Notes: a model not told the origin generated them from the sequence alone. Numbered from the stretch's first letter, positions 1 to 9,511 are shown. The stretch is 64,000 bases of DNA from Gari tellinella (GCA_922989275.2 OV277874.1:22308154-22372153), one strand, 5' to 3'. Made by a program: numbers and translations.

Positions 1-574
1 TATTGGCAAAGGAGTGCTGAACCGAGTAGCAATCATAATCGGTACATGTAATCATTTTAAATTTGTATTTTCGATTGGTTGTGGCTTTAACCCTTTCATG
101 ACCAAATTTATCTTGCGGTTTTGCTACATCGAGAGTGAAATGGTTATGCGCGACATACTGTGTTCGTTAGATGAAAATTGTAATACAAATTTCATCCATA
201 CATGATGGAGTAAGAGCAAAGACAATGCAAAATGGTCCTCTGTTTTACTTTTAACCCCAGACTGTGACATTGACCTTGAAACTACATACCTTGGTCTTCA
301 GTACGACACATGGTATTCTCTAGAACAACATTATGCAACATGACTTCAAATACAACCTTGCATGATTGAATTAGAGCAAACTATTCCACTGTTTGAACTT
401 TGACACCAAGCTATGGCCTTTACCTTTGAGATATGAGTCTAGGACTTAATTGAACACATCGTCCTAATGTGGCAGTGTTGTACAGAGGGAACACGTTACT
501 AGAGTTTATTAAAGTGATTAGAACATATCCAGGTAACAGACACTAGAGCATGTCACGTGTGATTGCCTAGAACC
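1..574. other. Unassigned AT-rich sequence
   Basis: No repeat family, RNA gene or convincing coding frame is recognised here. A short frame at 14-205 begins at an ATG but shows no domain, low-complexity bias or splice context, and I treat it as chance. The stretch ends at the TA target of the first A element. Confidence 0.5.
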
Positions 575-576
575 TA

Positions 577-822
577 CAGTGGAGAAACTGTTATTTTTTC
601 CCAATAAACGCGTTTACGCTAAAACTATTATTTCCACTGCAAACAATTTGGAGCCAGATCAGACGCCGGGTAACCCGGCGTCTGATCAGGCTCCAAACTG
701 TTTACCACCAAGAAACAGATGAATTATCAGAATTGTCCAAAAGTTGTACTTTTCTACGTTTTATTGTTTTGCGTTTGCGTACGTTTACGTTTAAACGGGA
801 AAGAATAACAGATTCTCCACTG
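577..822 (+). mobile_element. MITE family A, copy A1 (tandem unit 1)
   Basis: The copy is 246 bases, bounded by CAGTGGAGAA and a matching CTCCACTG end, with TA on both sides, the classic Tc1/mariner target. It is non-coding. Internal order is TIR, AATAAACGCGTTTACGC, the palindrome with core GACGCCGGGTAACCCGGCGTC, TATCAGAATTGTCCAAAAG, a GCGTTTGCGTACG-rich subterminal block, then the second TIR. The left TIR is of the variant CAGTGGAGAAACTG. Its right flank (823-878) is repeated after copy A2. Confidence 0.9.
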
Positions 823-878
823 TATAATAAGAGAAGTACGGTAAAACCTCTCCATTACGATCAATACAACGAAGGCTA

Positions 879-1124
879 CAGTGGAGAATCTGTTATTCTT
901 TCCCAATAAACGCGTTTACGCTAAAACTATTATTTACAATACAAGCAGTTTGGAGCCAGATCAGACGCCGGGTAACCCGGCGTCTGATCAGGCTCCAAAC
1001 TGTTTGGCACCATGACAAACATGAATTATCAGAATTGTCCAAATATTGTACTTTTCTACGTTTTAGCGCTTTGCGTTTGCGTACGTTTGCGTTTAAACGG
1101 GAAAGAATAACAGATTCTCCACTG
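879..1124 (+). mobile_element. MITE family A, copy A2 (tandem unit 2)
   Basis: The copy is complete, has the CAGTGGAGAATCTG terminus, and begins exactly 302 bases after A1. The 54-base right flank at 1125-1180 is the same as that following A1 (823-878), so MITE plus flank were duplicated together after insertion. The palindrome core is intact and the following arm reads TTTGGCACCATG instead of the usual TTGCCACCAAG. Confidence 0.9.
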
Positions 1125-1137
1125 TATAATAAGAGAA

Positions 1138-1272
1138 GTACGGTAAAACCTCTCCATTACGATCAATACAACGAAGGCTAATTGATTGTGTAAAATATAG
1201 GTGACAGCATAAAACAAGTTGACAGTCAAACAGAAAGTTCAAAAGGGGACTTTCTGTTTTACTGTCACATTG
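1138..1272 (+). mobile_element. Family L MITE fragment
   Basis: It starts with GGTAAAACCTCTCCATTACG and holds a hairpin built on GACAGTCAAACAGAAAG and its inverse. It resembles the complete family L copy at 26543-26747 but lacks the right TIR. The left part also occurs in the preceding tandem unit. Confidence 0.5.
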
Positions 1273-1275
1273 GTT

Positions 1276-1527
1276 TTAACCCTTTCCCTTATAGAAGCGA
1301 CTTTTAGCGTATTTAATGTATTCATCCGCTGAAGAAAATAGTTCCAATATATACCGTAATGAATATGTGTTATATTTAACATTTTCCTTATTCTAGTAGG
1401 TAATAGCTTAAATCAGGCTGAAAGTAAAGCAGAATGCGCCATATGGCGCATTCTGCTTTACTTTCAACCTGTTTTAAGTAGTCACCTATTTTCAAAACTA
1501 GAAACAGTCTATCAGGTAATGGGTTAA
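1276..1527 (+). mobile_element. MITE family C, copy C1
   Basis: It is bounded by TTAACCCTTTCCC and ATGGGTTAA, so the TTAA duplication and CCC/GGG ends fit a piggyBac-type MITE. Inside lies ATAGAAGCGACTTTTAGCG, TTCATCCGCTGAAGAAAATAG, then a hairpin with arms CAGGCTGAAAGTAAAGCAGA and a GCGCCATATGGCGC tip. It has no coding capacity. Confidence 0.88.
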
Positions 1528-1577
1528 GCAGTCACCTGTGTAATACTAAATAATAACATAATATAGTGTTCGTTATA

Positions 1578-1970
1578 GAGAGGGTTCATTATACATAGTT
1601 GTCCCAACTTACAACCAACGGCCATTCGAACAACGATTTCCTCCTTACAACAATGATTACCGCTGTCCGCGCAAACAAAACAATTATTTATAACGTTTTA
1701 ACAGTTGAGGCTTTATTTGCTTTAAATTGTCGTCTAGTGTAAGTATTTTTCTTCAAATGACATGTTGATGTTTTGATAGAAGCAACATAATGACGAATGA
1801 AAAACAGTTTTAATCCATATTAGACGTCACATAACGCGGCGTCTGATATGGGTTTAAACTTTTTGCAAATGTAATATTTAGGTATAAAATGTCCCTCCCA
1901 ATAAGAACTCCCTCCGAACAACACACGCATTCTTTGTCTCCCTTTTGGTATTGTTATAGAGAAGGTCCAT
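1578..1970 (-). mobile_element. MITE family B, copy B1 (diverged)
   Basis: This degraded B copy in reverse orientation keeps ACGATTTCCTCCTTACAAC, AATTGTCGTCT, a palindrome around TTAGACGTCACATAACGCGGCG and CTCCCTCCGAACAACAC. The left terminus is no longer CAGTG. Its right end touches the family E element at 1976. Confidence 0.65.
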
Positions 1971-1975
1971 TCTAT

Positions 1976-2227
1976 TTAACTCTTTCCTCCCTGAAACTTT
2001 AAATGGACAATTCCAGTTTCCATTTTAGTCTAGTCCATTTCTGACTTTTAAGGGTTGTTTTTGTCAATGTTTGGCATTATGACAAACAGTGAAGACCCTG
2101 ATCAGAGGGCTCCTTTCGGAGCCCTCTGATCTGGGTCTTCACTGTTTGCACAGGACAAGTGTACTATTCACATGTACACTGTTTGAAAAGGACGCCAATA
2201 TGCGGAAACTAGGGTTCAAAGAGTTAA
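1976..2227 (+). mobile_element. MITE family E, copy E1
   Basis: It runs from TTAACTCTTTCC to CAAAGAGTTAA and is 252 bases with TTAA at both ends, consistent with piggyBac-type insertion. The central palindrome has arms CAAACAGTGAAGACCCTGATC and a GAGGGCTCC/GGAGCCCTC core around TTTC. GGACAAGTGTACTATTCACA follows the palindrome. It sits at the end of the degraded B1. Confidence 0.85.
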
Positions 2228-2544
2228 ATAGCCTGCTGTCTGAGCAAAAATCTGTGATGACAAAATCATCTCTCTAATTTCTCTAGGGATTTGAAAACAA
2301 AGTTGTTTTCCCAGTCAATCATGTCATCTGACGTCGTTTCCCGCCAAGGTCGCAGTCTGAAGAAGATTTTTGAATGGACAATCAAAATAGTCACGCTGAA
2401 AACAAATATCTGAATTTGAATAAGGAACTCTCCAATTCACAGTTTAAACTATCTTGATGAACTTCTTGAAGTTTGGATTTTGTTTTGTAACGAGTTTGTG
2501 TCGCTTTAAGAGTATTTTAGTCATATAGCAACGTCCATCTAATT

Positions 2545-2738
2545 ACAGGTGGAGGCAGACACCAGCAGAAAATAATGCACTGTTTCAGGCACAAATCGGC
2601 AACTGGGTAGAACAACCGACCTTCCGCAAGCCAGCTGGAATGTTTCCCACATGAAAACTGCGAATGCCAAGACCGGGATTTGAACCCCCAGTGGTGTATT
2701 ATTCACAGTAACTACATGTATACCACTAGACAACGGAG
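2545..2738 (-). mobile_element. tRNA-derived SINE, 3'-truncated
   Basis: On the minus strand the head GCCTCCGTTGTCTAGTGGTA holds an A-box-like TGTCTAGTGG, and GGGGGTTCAAATCCCGG is a clear B box. A body CCAGCTGGCTTGCGGAAGGTC and TTGTGCCTGAAACAGTGCA follows, as in the more complete SINE at 9004-9245. The T stem pairs poorly, so this is a retroposon head and not a working tRNA gene. The 3' module is missing. Confidence 0.7.
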
Positions 2739-2819
2739 GCCCCCGAACTTCTTTGAAGATCGCTGTATTTACTACTTCAGACGAACTACATAACATTAAA
2801 AAGATTTGTTGTAGGATTT

Positions 2820-2920
2820 ACTGTTGACAAGTTATTCTTTCTCATTAGACCCATTTACGTTAAAACTTTTATTATCATTGTAAACAGTTTGGAGCTAGAT
2901 CAGATGCTAGGCACAGCTTG
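2820..2920 (+). mobile_element. MITE A half-copy, decayed
   Basis: GTTATTCTTTCTCATTAGACC, ACGTTAAAACTTTTATTATC and AACAGTTTGGAGCTAGATCA match the left half of A. The sequence leaves the family inside the palindrome at about 2910, before its core is completed. Confidence 0.55.
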
Positions 2921-2981
2921 TTCACCGGGGGAACACTACTCTTATTGGTCGAGCATTGCCGGTTTGAGGATATATGTATTA

Positions 2982-3226
2982 CAGTGGAGAATCTGTTATT
3001 CTTTCCCAATAAACGCGTTAATGCTAAAACTATTATTTGCAGTGCAAACAGTTTGGAACCAGATCAGACGCCGGGTAACCCGGCGTCTGATCAGGCTCCA
3101 AACTGTTTGCCACCAAGATAAACAAGAATTATCAGAATTGTCCAAAAGGATTCTTTTCTACGTTTTAGTGCTTTGCGTTTGCGTACGTTTGCGTTTAAAC
3201 GGGAAAGAATAACAGATTCTCCACTG
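2982..3226 (+). mobile_element. MITE family A, copy A3
   Basis: This complete young-type copy has CAGTGGAGAATCTG ends, TA on both sides and an intact palindrome. The left arm reads GGAACCAGATC instead of GGAGCCAGATC, a rare arm substitution that the other arm does not share. Confidence 0.9.
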
Positions 3227-3229
3227 TAT

Positions 3230-3755
3230 ATAAGTATGAATAAATGTGTACTTGAATATGCTGTCAAATGTTAGGTGGCTTTGACCGTAATGATTATTAA
3301 TGATATAGGTAATTAAAAATAGATACCGTTGTTTATTTATTTTTAATAGTATGTCATACCGTAGATATTCAATAATATAGATAAGAGCTCATTAATAGAA
3401 GTTGCATATGTGGTATTGTTTGTTTATACTCTTCTCGTTATCCTATGTATATATCGCCAATGTTATAACAACAGACATGTATATGGTATGCCAAATAAAT
3501 ATATTAAACTGATTTGAATTAAACTACATTTTTTCAAAATAGTTACCATTTTCTACATTTTAAATTGCGTTGCATTGCATTCCGTTTAAACGGAAAATAT
3601 TTACGTCATTTAACCTGTAGCTATACCTATTGGCCCATTTGTAATATAATATATGTTACAGTATAGTTTATTGCATGTTCAACAACGTTACCAGTCCTCG
3701 ACTGTATATACAGACATTCTGCAACTCACTATAACCTATGCTCTGTATAACGCAT
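3230..3755. other. Unassigned AT-rich sequence
   Basis: AT-rich sequence with GCGTTGCATTGCATTCCGTTT near 3567, faintly like the subterminal block of A. No gene, hairpin or terminal repeat is recognised. Confidence 0.4.
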
Positions 3756-3756
3756 A

Positions 3757-3955
3757 AAGTGATGAACACGTTATTCTCTCCCGTTTAAAAGCAAACAAAA
3801 CGCAATAGTGTAGCGGAAAAATGTACGAAATTGCAACGTTTTGACATTTTTCACGATTTGTTTTAAGCTCAGTGGCAAGCAGTTAGGAGCCTGATCAGAC
3901 GCCGGGTTAACCGGCGTCTGATCAGGCTCCAAACTGTTTGCAATCAGAAATATAG
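3757..3955 (-). mobile_element. MITE A, old copy A4
   Basis: An ACACGTTATTCTCTCCCG terminus remnant is followed by a diverged subterminal block and a palindrome whose core is GACGCCGGGTTAACCGGCGTC. The right end after TTTGCAATCAG is lost. The palindrome is far better preserved than the flanks. Confidence 0.65.
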
Positions 3956-4044
3956 GTTTAGGAAAACCACGTTTGATGGAAACGAATGGCGTCTTCTTTA
4001 CTGTATATGCATGTACAGACATTCTGCAAGCTTACGATAACCTA

Positions 4045-4303
4045 CAGTGGGGAAAACTTTATTCTAACCCTATAAGCACGTTAAAACTAAAACTATTATT
4101 TCCATAGCAAACAGTTTGGAGCCAGATCAGACGCCGGTTAACCCGACCCGGTGTATCCGACGTCTGATCAGTTTCCAAAACTATTGCCACTCAGAATATC
4201 ATGTATACTCGGAATTGTCCAACTATTGTATTTTTTTGTTTTATTGCGATGCGTTTGTGTTTCGTTTGCGTTTAAATGGGTAATAATAACGCCGTCTCCA
4301 CTG
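4045..4303 (+). mobile_element. MITE A, old copy A5 with altered palindrome tip
   Basis: CAGTGGGGAAAACTTTATTC and GTCTCCACTG bound this copy. The palindrome tip carries a small insertion, GCCGGTTAACCCGACCCGGTGT, which breaks the hairpin, and the arms carry several substitutions. A natural comparison for a copy whose hairpin has lost symmetry. Confidence 0.75.
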
Positions 4304-4700
4304 TTAAATATTTCAGTAATTCATGAAACATTGTTTGGCAAATATTCTCCTTGTTGGAGCTGAAACAGTCCTCTTAGACAGAACGTCTTTCATTTTCCGA
4401 CAAGATATTCCATAAGAAGATAACTTGTGTCAATATCACGCTATTTTACACTTAGATACATTGTGTGAACTTAAAAGTTCATTGTCCTTCACAACTCGAT
4501 TAGTATCGATGATTGTTTTGGGGAGCAGAGGCGTCGCTTATGGATCTGTTCTTCGCGAATCATTTTGTTGCATCGCTTCAGTAATGCGGTTATTGCTGTT
4601 CCTTTCAGGATTCACATTATTCGTGTTAACAACCTCTAATATGAATTAAATATACATACACTCTAATAAAATGGTCATTTTAGAAATTACAGCATGTAAA

Positions 4701-4860
4701 TATAAGAAATGAACTGATTATTTTCGGCGTTTAAGCGAAATAAACAACAGAAAATTATCGGTAAATTTACCATGAATCGCTTGCGCGATTCATGGAATTT
4801 GCCAATAATTTTCTGTCGTTTATTTCGCTTAAACGTCGAAACAATTCAATTTATTTCTTA
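4701..4860. repeat. 160-base near-perfect palindrome
   Basis: Arms run from TAAGAAATGAACTG through CGGCGTTTAAGCGAAATAAA and CAGAAAATTATCGG to a tip at CATGAATCGCTTGCGCGATT, then back. The whole unit is an inverted repeat with almost no loop, so it is a foldback-type element. The outer TAAGAAAT(G/A)AA resembles the start of the terminal repeat of the RT element at 20202. No TA or TTAA duplication is evident. Confidence 0.75.
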
Positions 4861-4971
4861 AGAAATTTGGCATAAAATATAGAATGTACATGTAAGTGTG
4901 TATTGTCTACTTGCGGCTTTAATTCAATTTGACGCATATATTTTGCAAATTGATCGACTCGGACTAAACCA

Positions 4972-5177
4972 TTTTACTTTTAATGGCGCTTTAAAGTGCG
5001 TTTGCTAACAGTTTGGGTGTTGATCAGACGCCGCGTCACGCGGGGTGTGATCAGGACCAAACTGTTTGACACTCTTGTCGATATTTATTAAGTCACACAA
5101 CTGTTATTTCTTACTTTGAAACGTTTCTTGCATACAACACTACTGAAGCAGATGACAATAAAACGGTGAAAGGGTAA
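4972..5177 (+). mobile_element. MITE family D, copy D1
   Basis: The palindrome GTTTGGGTGTTGATCAGACG with core GCCGCGTCACGCGG is followed by TGACACTCTTG, ACTTTGAAACG, TGAAGCAGATGACAATAAA and the end GGTGAAAGGGTAAA. The left terminus has decayed. Here '+' means the TGACACTC side is right of the core. Confidence 0.7.
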
Positions 5178-5228
5178 ACAATTCCCGAAAAATTTGATTG
5201 TGAAAGGTGTGATCAACTCTATGTGTTA

Positions 5229-5516
5229 CAGTGGAGAATCTGTTATTCTTACGTCACTGATGACGTCATACAGTGGAGAATCTGTTATTCTTTCCCGTTT
5301 AAACGCAAACGTACGCAAACGCAAAGCACTAAAACGTAGAAAAGAATAACTTTTGGACAATTCTGATAATTCTTGTTCATCTTGGTGGCAAACAGTTTGG
5401 AGCCTGATCAGACGCCGTGTTACCCGGCGTCTGATCTGACTCCAAACTGTTTGCACTGCAAATAGTAGTTTTAGCGTAAACGCGTTTATTGGGAAAGAAT
5501 AACAGATTCTCCACTG
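5229..5516 (-). mobile_element. MITE A copy A6 with 42-base twin-CRE add-on
   Basis: A full A element (5271-5516) is preceded by an extra 42-base unit (5229-5270). The unit is a second 20-base TIR copy, a twin ACGTCACTGATGACGTCA block and TA. The compound unit is therefore TIR-CRE-CRE-TA-TIR-body-TIR. One palindrome arm contains GACGCCGTGTTACCCGG, a mismatch at the tip. Confidence 0.9.
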
Positions 5517-5572
5517 TATGACGTTATTCGATTTTTTTGGGTAACACAAGATGGCTTTTCTAAAGTCTCAAT

Positions 5573-5755
5573 TTAAACACCATACATTTTGTATCTTACC
5601 TTTCGTGGCCTTTCAATCCTGTTTTTGGCTGCTTCGCTGAAGTTTCTTTGGCTCGCGAAAATGTAATGGGGCCAGAGATTACAGGACGTGCTAGACAAGA
5701 GGCCGAATTGTCTTAACCCATTTGTTCCAAGTGTCCTGTAAAAGGACATATTCAA
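5573..5755 (-). other. Weak exon candidate with splice donor
   Basis: On the minus strand a 60-codon frame reaches a donor-like AAAGGTAAGA at 5604-5595 and contains a basic, serine-rich stretch, ASQRNFSEAAKNR, that could pass for a mitochondrial presequence. However, its first residues lie in repeat sequence (TTAACCCATTTG, family J) and no acceptor or second exon is visible. I do not recognise a protein, and chance is more likely than a gene. Confidence 0.12.
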
Positions 5756-5950
5756 ACAGTGTAGACTCTGTTCAGACTACACATTATGCGACGTCTGATC
5801 GGATTTCATTATAAAAAAATTGAAAATATATACGAGGCATAAAAAATGGACTTATCAAATATACATTTGTATAAGCATTGGCAATCCACCGGGCACAAAC
5901 TGGTTAATACAATTTGCATGACCCGTCACATTCGTTCCTGCGATGTGGCA
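5700..5950. mobile_element. Family J repeat (old, TTAA-like end)
   Basis: It contains AAACAGTGTAGACTCTGTTC, TGATCGGATTTCATTATAAA and GGCAATCCACCGGGCACAAAC. Relatives occur at 42470-42700 and 56140-56300. The CAGTGTAGACTCTG stem recalls the outer arm of the E palindrome, but the central core has been lost. Confidence 0.45.
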
Positions 5951-6094
5951 GCGTGCTCAGACAGTTCAGAATTACCGCCGTGATAAACCACACCAATTGA
6001 CGCTATTCTAATCATTAGGCATTGAAGTCATTATGGACAGTTACCGCTATACATGTAAGACATCACCTAGTCCGTATATACATGTACATACGTA

Positions 6095-6339
6095 CAGTGG
6101 AGAAAACGTTATTTTTCCCAATAAACGCGTTTACGCTAAAACTATTATTTCTATTACAAACATTTTGGAGCCAGATCAGACGCCGGGTAACCCGGCGTCT
6201 GATCAGGCTCCAAACTGTTTGCCACCAAGATAAACATTAAATATCAGAATTGTCCAAAAATTGTACTTTTCTACGTTTTAGTGTTTTGCGTTTGCCTACG
6301 TTTGCGTTTAAATGGGAAAGAATAACGTTTTCTCCACTG
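6095..6339 (+). mobile_element. MITE A copy A7 (AAACG-type TIR)
   Basis: This complete copy has termini of the second subtype, CAGTGGAGAAAACGTTAT, and TA on both sides. The palindrome core is perfect although TTTTGGAGCCAG in the left outer arm has lost the CAGTTT pairing. Confidence 0.88.
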
Positions 6340-6434
6340 TATTTGGTAGCATGGAGAATTCAGTATTAAGAATTAACAAAAACTATTTTCAGATTATTTT
6401 ACAAAAACATATCCCGTTTAAAAGCAATGCCATG

Positions 6435-6492
6435 CCGAATGAGCCATGCCATGACAAAACCTGCCTTATTGTATTACAGCATTTTACAGACC
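6435..6492 (-). repeat. Family K fragment
   Basis: GAGCCATGCCATGACAAAAC followed by CTGCCTTATTGTATTACAGC is the reverse of a module also seen near 6880-6935 and 36085-36135. The family has no defined ends here. It is not coding. Confidence 0.45.
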
Positions 6493-6534
6493 AAACACCA
6501 TTGTCATCTCAGGCCTTGTATAGGAGGTTGGTCT

Positions 6535-6777
6535 ACACTGCCTGTTATTCTTTCCCGTTTAAACGCAAACGAAACGCAAACGCAAAGTACTATAACGTAG
6601 AAAAGTACAACTTTTGGACAATTCTGATATTTCATGTTTATATTGGTGGCAAACAGTTTGGAGCCTGATCAGACGCCGGGTTACCCGGCGTCTGATCTGG
6701 CTCCAAACTGTTTGTAATAGACAAAATAGTTTTAGCGTAAACGCGTTTATTTGGAAATAATAACGTTTTCTCCACTG
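6535..6777 (-). mobile_element. MITE A copy A8
   Basis: A complete copy in reverse orientation with a damaged left TIR (CACTGCCTGTTATTCTTTCCC) and an AAACG-type right TIR. The palindrome is intact, including the A/T arm mismatch seen throughout the family. Confidence 0.85.
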
Positions 6778-6814
6778 TACCGTAAATAAGACAGCTACAT
6801 GCTTTAGATATACA

Positions 6815-6940
6815 TGTGTGTCAAACAGTGTAGATCAAGGCCAGTCACCGCGTATTTGATAATTGATCTAGATTGTTTGCAATGCAATAAGACAGTTTTT
6901 GTCATGGCATGGCTCAAATATGAATAGCAAAAAACCGTAG
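6815..6940 (+). repeat. Family K copy
   Basis: GTGTAGATCAAGGCCAGTCA, a weak stem ending TTGATCTAGATTGTTTGCAA, then ATGCAATAAGACAG and GTCATGGCATGGCTC. It resembles 35905-36135, with the stem-loop strongly decayed. Confidence 0.45.
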
Positions 6941-7162
6941 AAATGGAAGCCCTGATACGCTAGATGGAAATAACACAAAGAAAAGAAGGAAACATAAATA
7001 TCGGAAACAAACCAATCAACTTTTGCTATAGAAGACATTCCAGTTGTGTGATGGGTATTTAACTTATTATACAGGAGGATCCGTGTACAGTCGAGAATAA
7101 TTATGTTATTCTGACGTCGTTGCTAACATTATATGATGGTTTGTTTGTTAACATTCGTTTCT

Positions 7163-7352
7163 GCCATCTAAGGGCAAATTGGGCGCCCCAGAGAAAGGGG
7201 ATCTGATACAGAAAACCCAGACGCGATGCCCTACTCTTATATTCGACAGCGTACTCTAGGTCTCATCCGAAAGACTTGGCCCGGCGGGATATCGAACTCA
7301 CGCCTTCAATCGTCATAGTCGAGTGTGATACCCCTTGACCACGTCCGCCGAT
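7163..7352 (-). mobile_element. tRNA-derived SINE
   Basis: On the minus strand, GTGGTCAAGGGGTATCACAC (A-box-like) and GTGAGTTCGATATCCCGCCG (B box) form a tRNA-like head. It is followed by CAAGTCTTTCGGATGAGACC, a body motif I associate with invertebrate SINEs. The 3' end is not distinct. It is unlikely to be a functional tRNA because its acceptor arm does not close. Confidence 0.7.
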
Positions 7353-7371
7353 TATACGATGCGATGATGAA

Positions 7372-7695
7372 GATAAATAGCTAAAATTTCACAAACGTTG
7401 TCAATTTTTAAATTTTATCGCAATGCGTTTTCCATTTATGTTAGTTTAAACGGGTTTACGGAGGTTTGACGTTGCTAATCTTCTCAGATTAAACCTATAT
7501 GAAACGCAAACGCATTGTAATATAAATTTAGAAAATGACAACGTTTGTGAAATTTAAGCTATCTATTTTAATCTCTGAAGAGCAAACAGTTTGGAGCCTG
7601 ATCAGACGCCGTGTTACCTGGGGTCTGTTCTGCTTGAAAATAAATAGTTTTACAGTATATGCGTTTATTGGGAAATAATAATGTTTTCTCCACTG
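7372..7695 (-). mobile_element. MITE A copy A9 with inverted right arm
   Basis: It ends in TTTTCTCCACTG. The block ACGCAAACGCATTG...ACAACGTTTGTGAAATTTAAGC (about 7500-7570) is repeated in inverse at about 7372-7440, so this copy carries a second, self-made inverted repeat. The palindrome is damaged (GTGTTACCTGGGGTCTGTTC). It shares one TA with A10. Confidence 0.7.
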
Positions 7696-7697
7696 TA

Positions 7698-7944
7698 CAG
7701 TGGAGAATCTGTTATTCTTTCCCATTTAAACGCAAACGTACGCAAACGCAAAGCGCTAAAACGTAGAAAAGAACAACTTTTGGACACTTCTGATATTTCA
7801 TGTTTATCTTGGTGGCAAACAGTCTGGAGCCTGATCGGACGCCGGGTTACCCGGCGTCTGATCTGGCTCCAAACTGTTTGCACTACAAAAAAATAGTTTT
7901 AGCGTAAACGCGTTTATTGGGAAATAATAATGTTGTCTCCACTG
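7698..7944 (-). mobile_element. MITE A copy A10, abutting A9
   Basis: The CACTG of A9, one TA, then CAGTGGAGAATCTG of this copy form a direct junction with a single shared TA. The right TIR is of the AATAATGTTGTC type. The palindrome has CTGATCGGACGCCG in one arm against CTGATC in the other, a fresh arm mismatch. Confidence 0.88.
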
Positions 7945-8137
7945 TACCAGCCGGTTTTATTGTGTTTATAGACTTCTTGTTAGAACATTGATGGATGCTC
8001 TGACATATTGTATTGGCCTATATCAGGTTTAACGAAAACCAGGCCAGCGACTTGTCCAAATTATCTGTAAAGTGTTCAGTTACCACTGTTTGCTGTTTAG
8101 GTTAGCCGTTTGTGCCCCGTGTACAGCGTGTAGAGTA

Positions 8138-8411
8138 CAGTAGAGAAAACGTTTCTTTCCATATACAGTGGAGAAAACGTTATTCTTTCCCAATAAACGC
8201 GTTTACGCTAAAACTATTATTTGCAGTGCAAACAGTTTGGAGCCAGATCAGACGCCGGGTAACCCGGCGTCTGATCAGGCTCCAAACTGTTTGCCACCAA
8301 GATAAACATAAATTATCAGAATTGTCCAAAAATTGTATTTTTCTACGTTTTAGTGTTTTGCGTTTGCGTACGTTTGCGTTTAAACGGGAAAGAATAACGT
8401 TTTCTCCACTG
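8138..8411 (+). mobile_element. MITE A copy A11 with an extra solo terminus
   Basis: A full AAACG-type copy spans 8166-8411. Just before it, 8138-8160 is a solo TIR, CAGTAGAGAAAACGTTTC, ending in TA. This is a second kind of terminal duplication, without the CRE block of A6. Confidence 0.88.
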
Positions 8412-8515
8412 TAACCCCCGTTACGCAAAAACAATTATTTCCATTGCAAACAGTTTGGAGCTCCAAACTGTTTGCCACCCAGAATAAAACTGGTAGTCAG
8501 AACTGTCACAAATGG
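8412..8515 (+). mobile_element. MITE A fragment with collapsed palindrome
   Basis: TTACGCAAAAACAATTATTTCC is followed by CAAACAGTTTGGAGCTCCAA and ACTGTTTGCCACCC. The whole GATCAGACGCCG core is missing, leaving a perfect 28-base palindrome joined at GGAG/CTCC. It abuts A11 directly. Confidence 0.7.
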
Positions 8516-9003
8516 CTGACCTCCATACGTGTACTTTGTTGTTTTCGATCCTTTTAAAGAGACATCTTCTGACGACCTGTTGGTCATAACGCCTTGCCAG
8601 AAAATTTCCTTGCAAAAAGCAGTAAACAGCATGGGTCTTGTTGACATACCGGTAGCAAAGAACCATTGAAGCGTCTCATGTGAGACCCGACCTATATATT
8701 TGATAGTTTGGTTAGAAATAACCATTGAAAAGCACTAGAGCATGAGTTTAATTTTGGCCTCACCAGGATAACTGAGATTGGCATACCCGCTGACAGCTTA
8801 TGCTGCATGCTTTACCACACCTATCGAGAAACATGGGGGGACTCCATCAATGGACTGAGGACATATCTTTAACTATTTCCCTGCCGCATTATCTTCTCTT
8901 TTATATTAGCGTCTGTGTTCTCTCCAATCAACACGTTAATTGTCGTCTGTTGTATTTCAAAAGTTTAAATTCGTAATATTTTAATGTAAAAGAGACCTCC
9001 ATA

Positions 9004-9250
9004 GCCTGGTAGTTTAGTCATTATGACTTACATCACTAAGCTCCTTACCACTGTGGGGCTGAGGATTTGAGTTGTTCATGTGAGGAAGCATAAGCTGGGT
9101 TGCAGAAGGTCGGTTGCTCCACCAAAATGACACTTTGTGCTTAAAACAGTGCATACAGAACGTCTGGGGGTCTTCCTCCGACTGAAAATAGCTGGACGTC
9201 GCGATATGATTGAAATAATGTTAAATGCGTAGTAAAATAAAAACAAATCT
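9004..9250 (+). mobile_element. tRNA-derived SINE, near full length
   Basis: The head AGCCTGGTAGTTTAGTCATT, the body GGGTTGCAGAAGGTCGGTTG, then TTGTGCTTAAAACAGTGCAT, GGGGGTCTTCCTCCGACTG and the 3' module AGCTGGACGTCGCGATATGA appear in order, ending in an AAAT-rich tail. Other pieces of the family are at 2545-2738 (head and body), 24718-24815 and 63685-63745 (3' module). Confidence 0.75.
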
Positions 9251-9511
9251 AAAATCTAATTAAAAAAATATCTAATTAACATTAAACTGTTAGGTGCCCA
9301 ATCACACGCTGCGTTAAGAGCGTCTGACATGGATAAACGCTGTTTTGCTGCGTCTGATCTGATTATGAACGGTCTACCGATGTTCAATTAATAGGATGCT
9401 AGGCACAATTGAGGTATCTCACATTTACTTAAAATACGGAACTCTAAAGAGATCTAGAGCTACTTAATGCTGGCCAGCAGCGAATGTCGTCTTAGGTATT
9501 AATCCTTTTTA

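Larger units (their letters stand above)
577..1181 (+). repeat. Tandem duplication of 302-base unit (MITE A plus flank)
   Basis: Two consecutive 302-base units each consist of one A element followed by the same segment, which starts ATAATAAGAGAAGTACGG and ends GAAGGCTA. The flank contains GTAAAACCTCTCCATTACGA, the left end of family L. The two units differ by a few substitutions, so the duplication is not an assembly echo of one identical read, but it is fairly recent. Confidence 0.85.

Noticed and set aside
2640..2738. Functional tRNA (Gly/Glu-like) on the minus strand
   Set aside because: The T stem has mismatches and SINE body sequence follows directly.
5380..5460. Palindromes as bacterial-type terminators or a replication origin
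   Set aside because: They belong to mobile elements in a eukaryotic context, with no T tract at the correct position and no adjoining gene.
5573..5755. Mitochondrial-targeted protein exon
   Set aside because: The presequence-like residues are suggestive and a donor is present, but the beginning is in repeat sequence and nothing downstream supports a gene. Kept only as a very weak feature.
8112..8434. Repeated 80-110 codon frames such as those containing RRRVTRRLIRLQTVC on either strand, found in nearly every A copy
   Set aside because: They are translations of the MITE A hairpin and its flanks. Both strands give similar open frames because the sequence is palindromic, and no start, domain or codon bias supports a protein.
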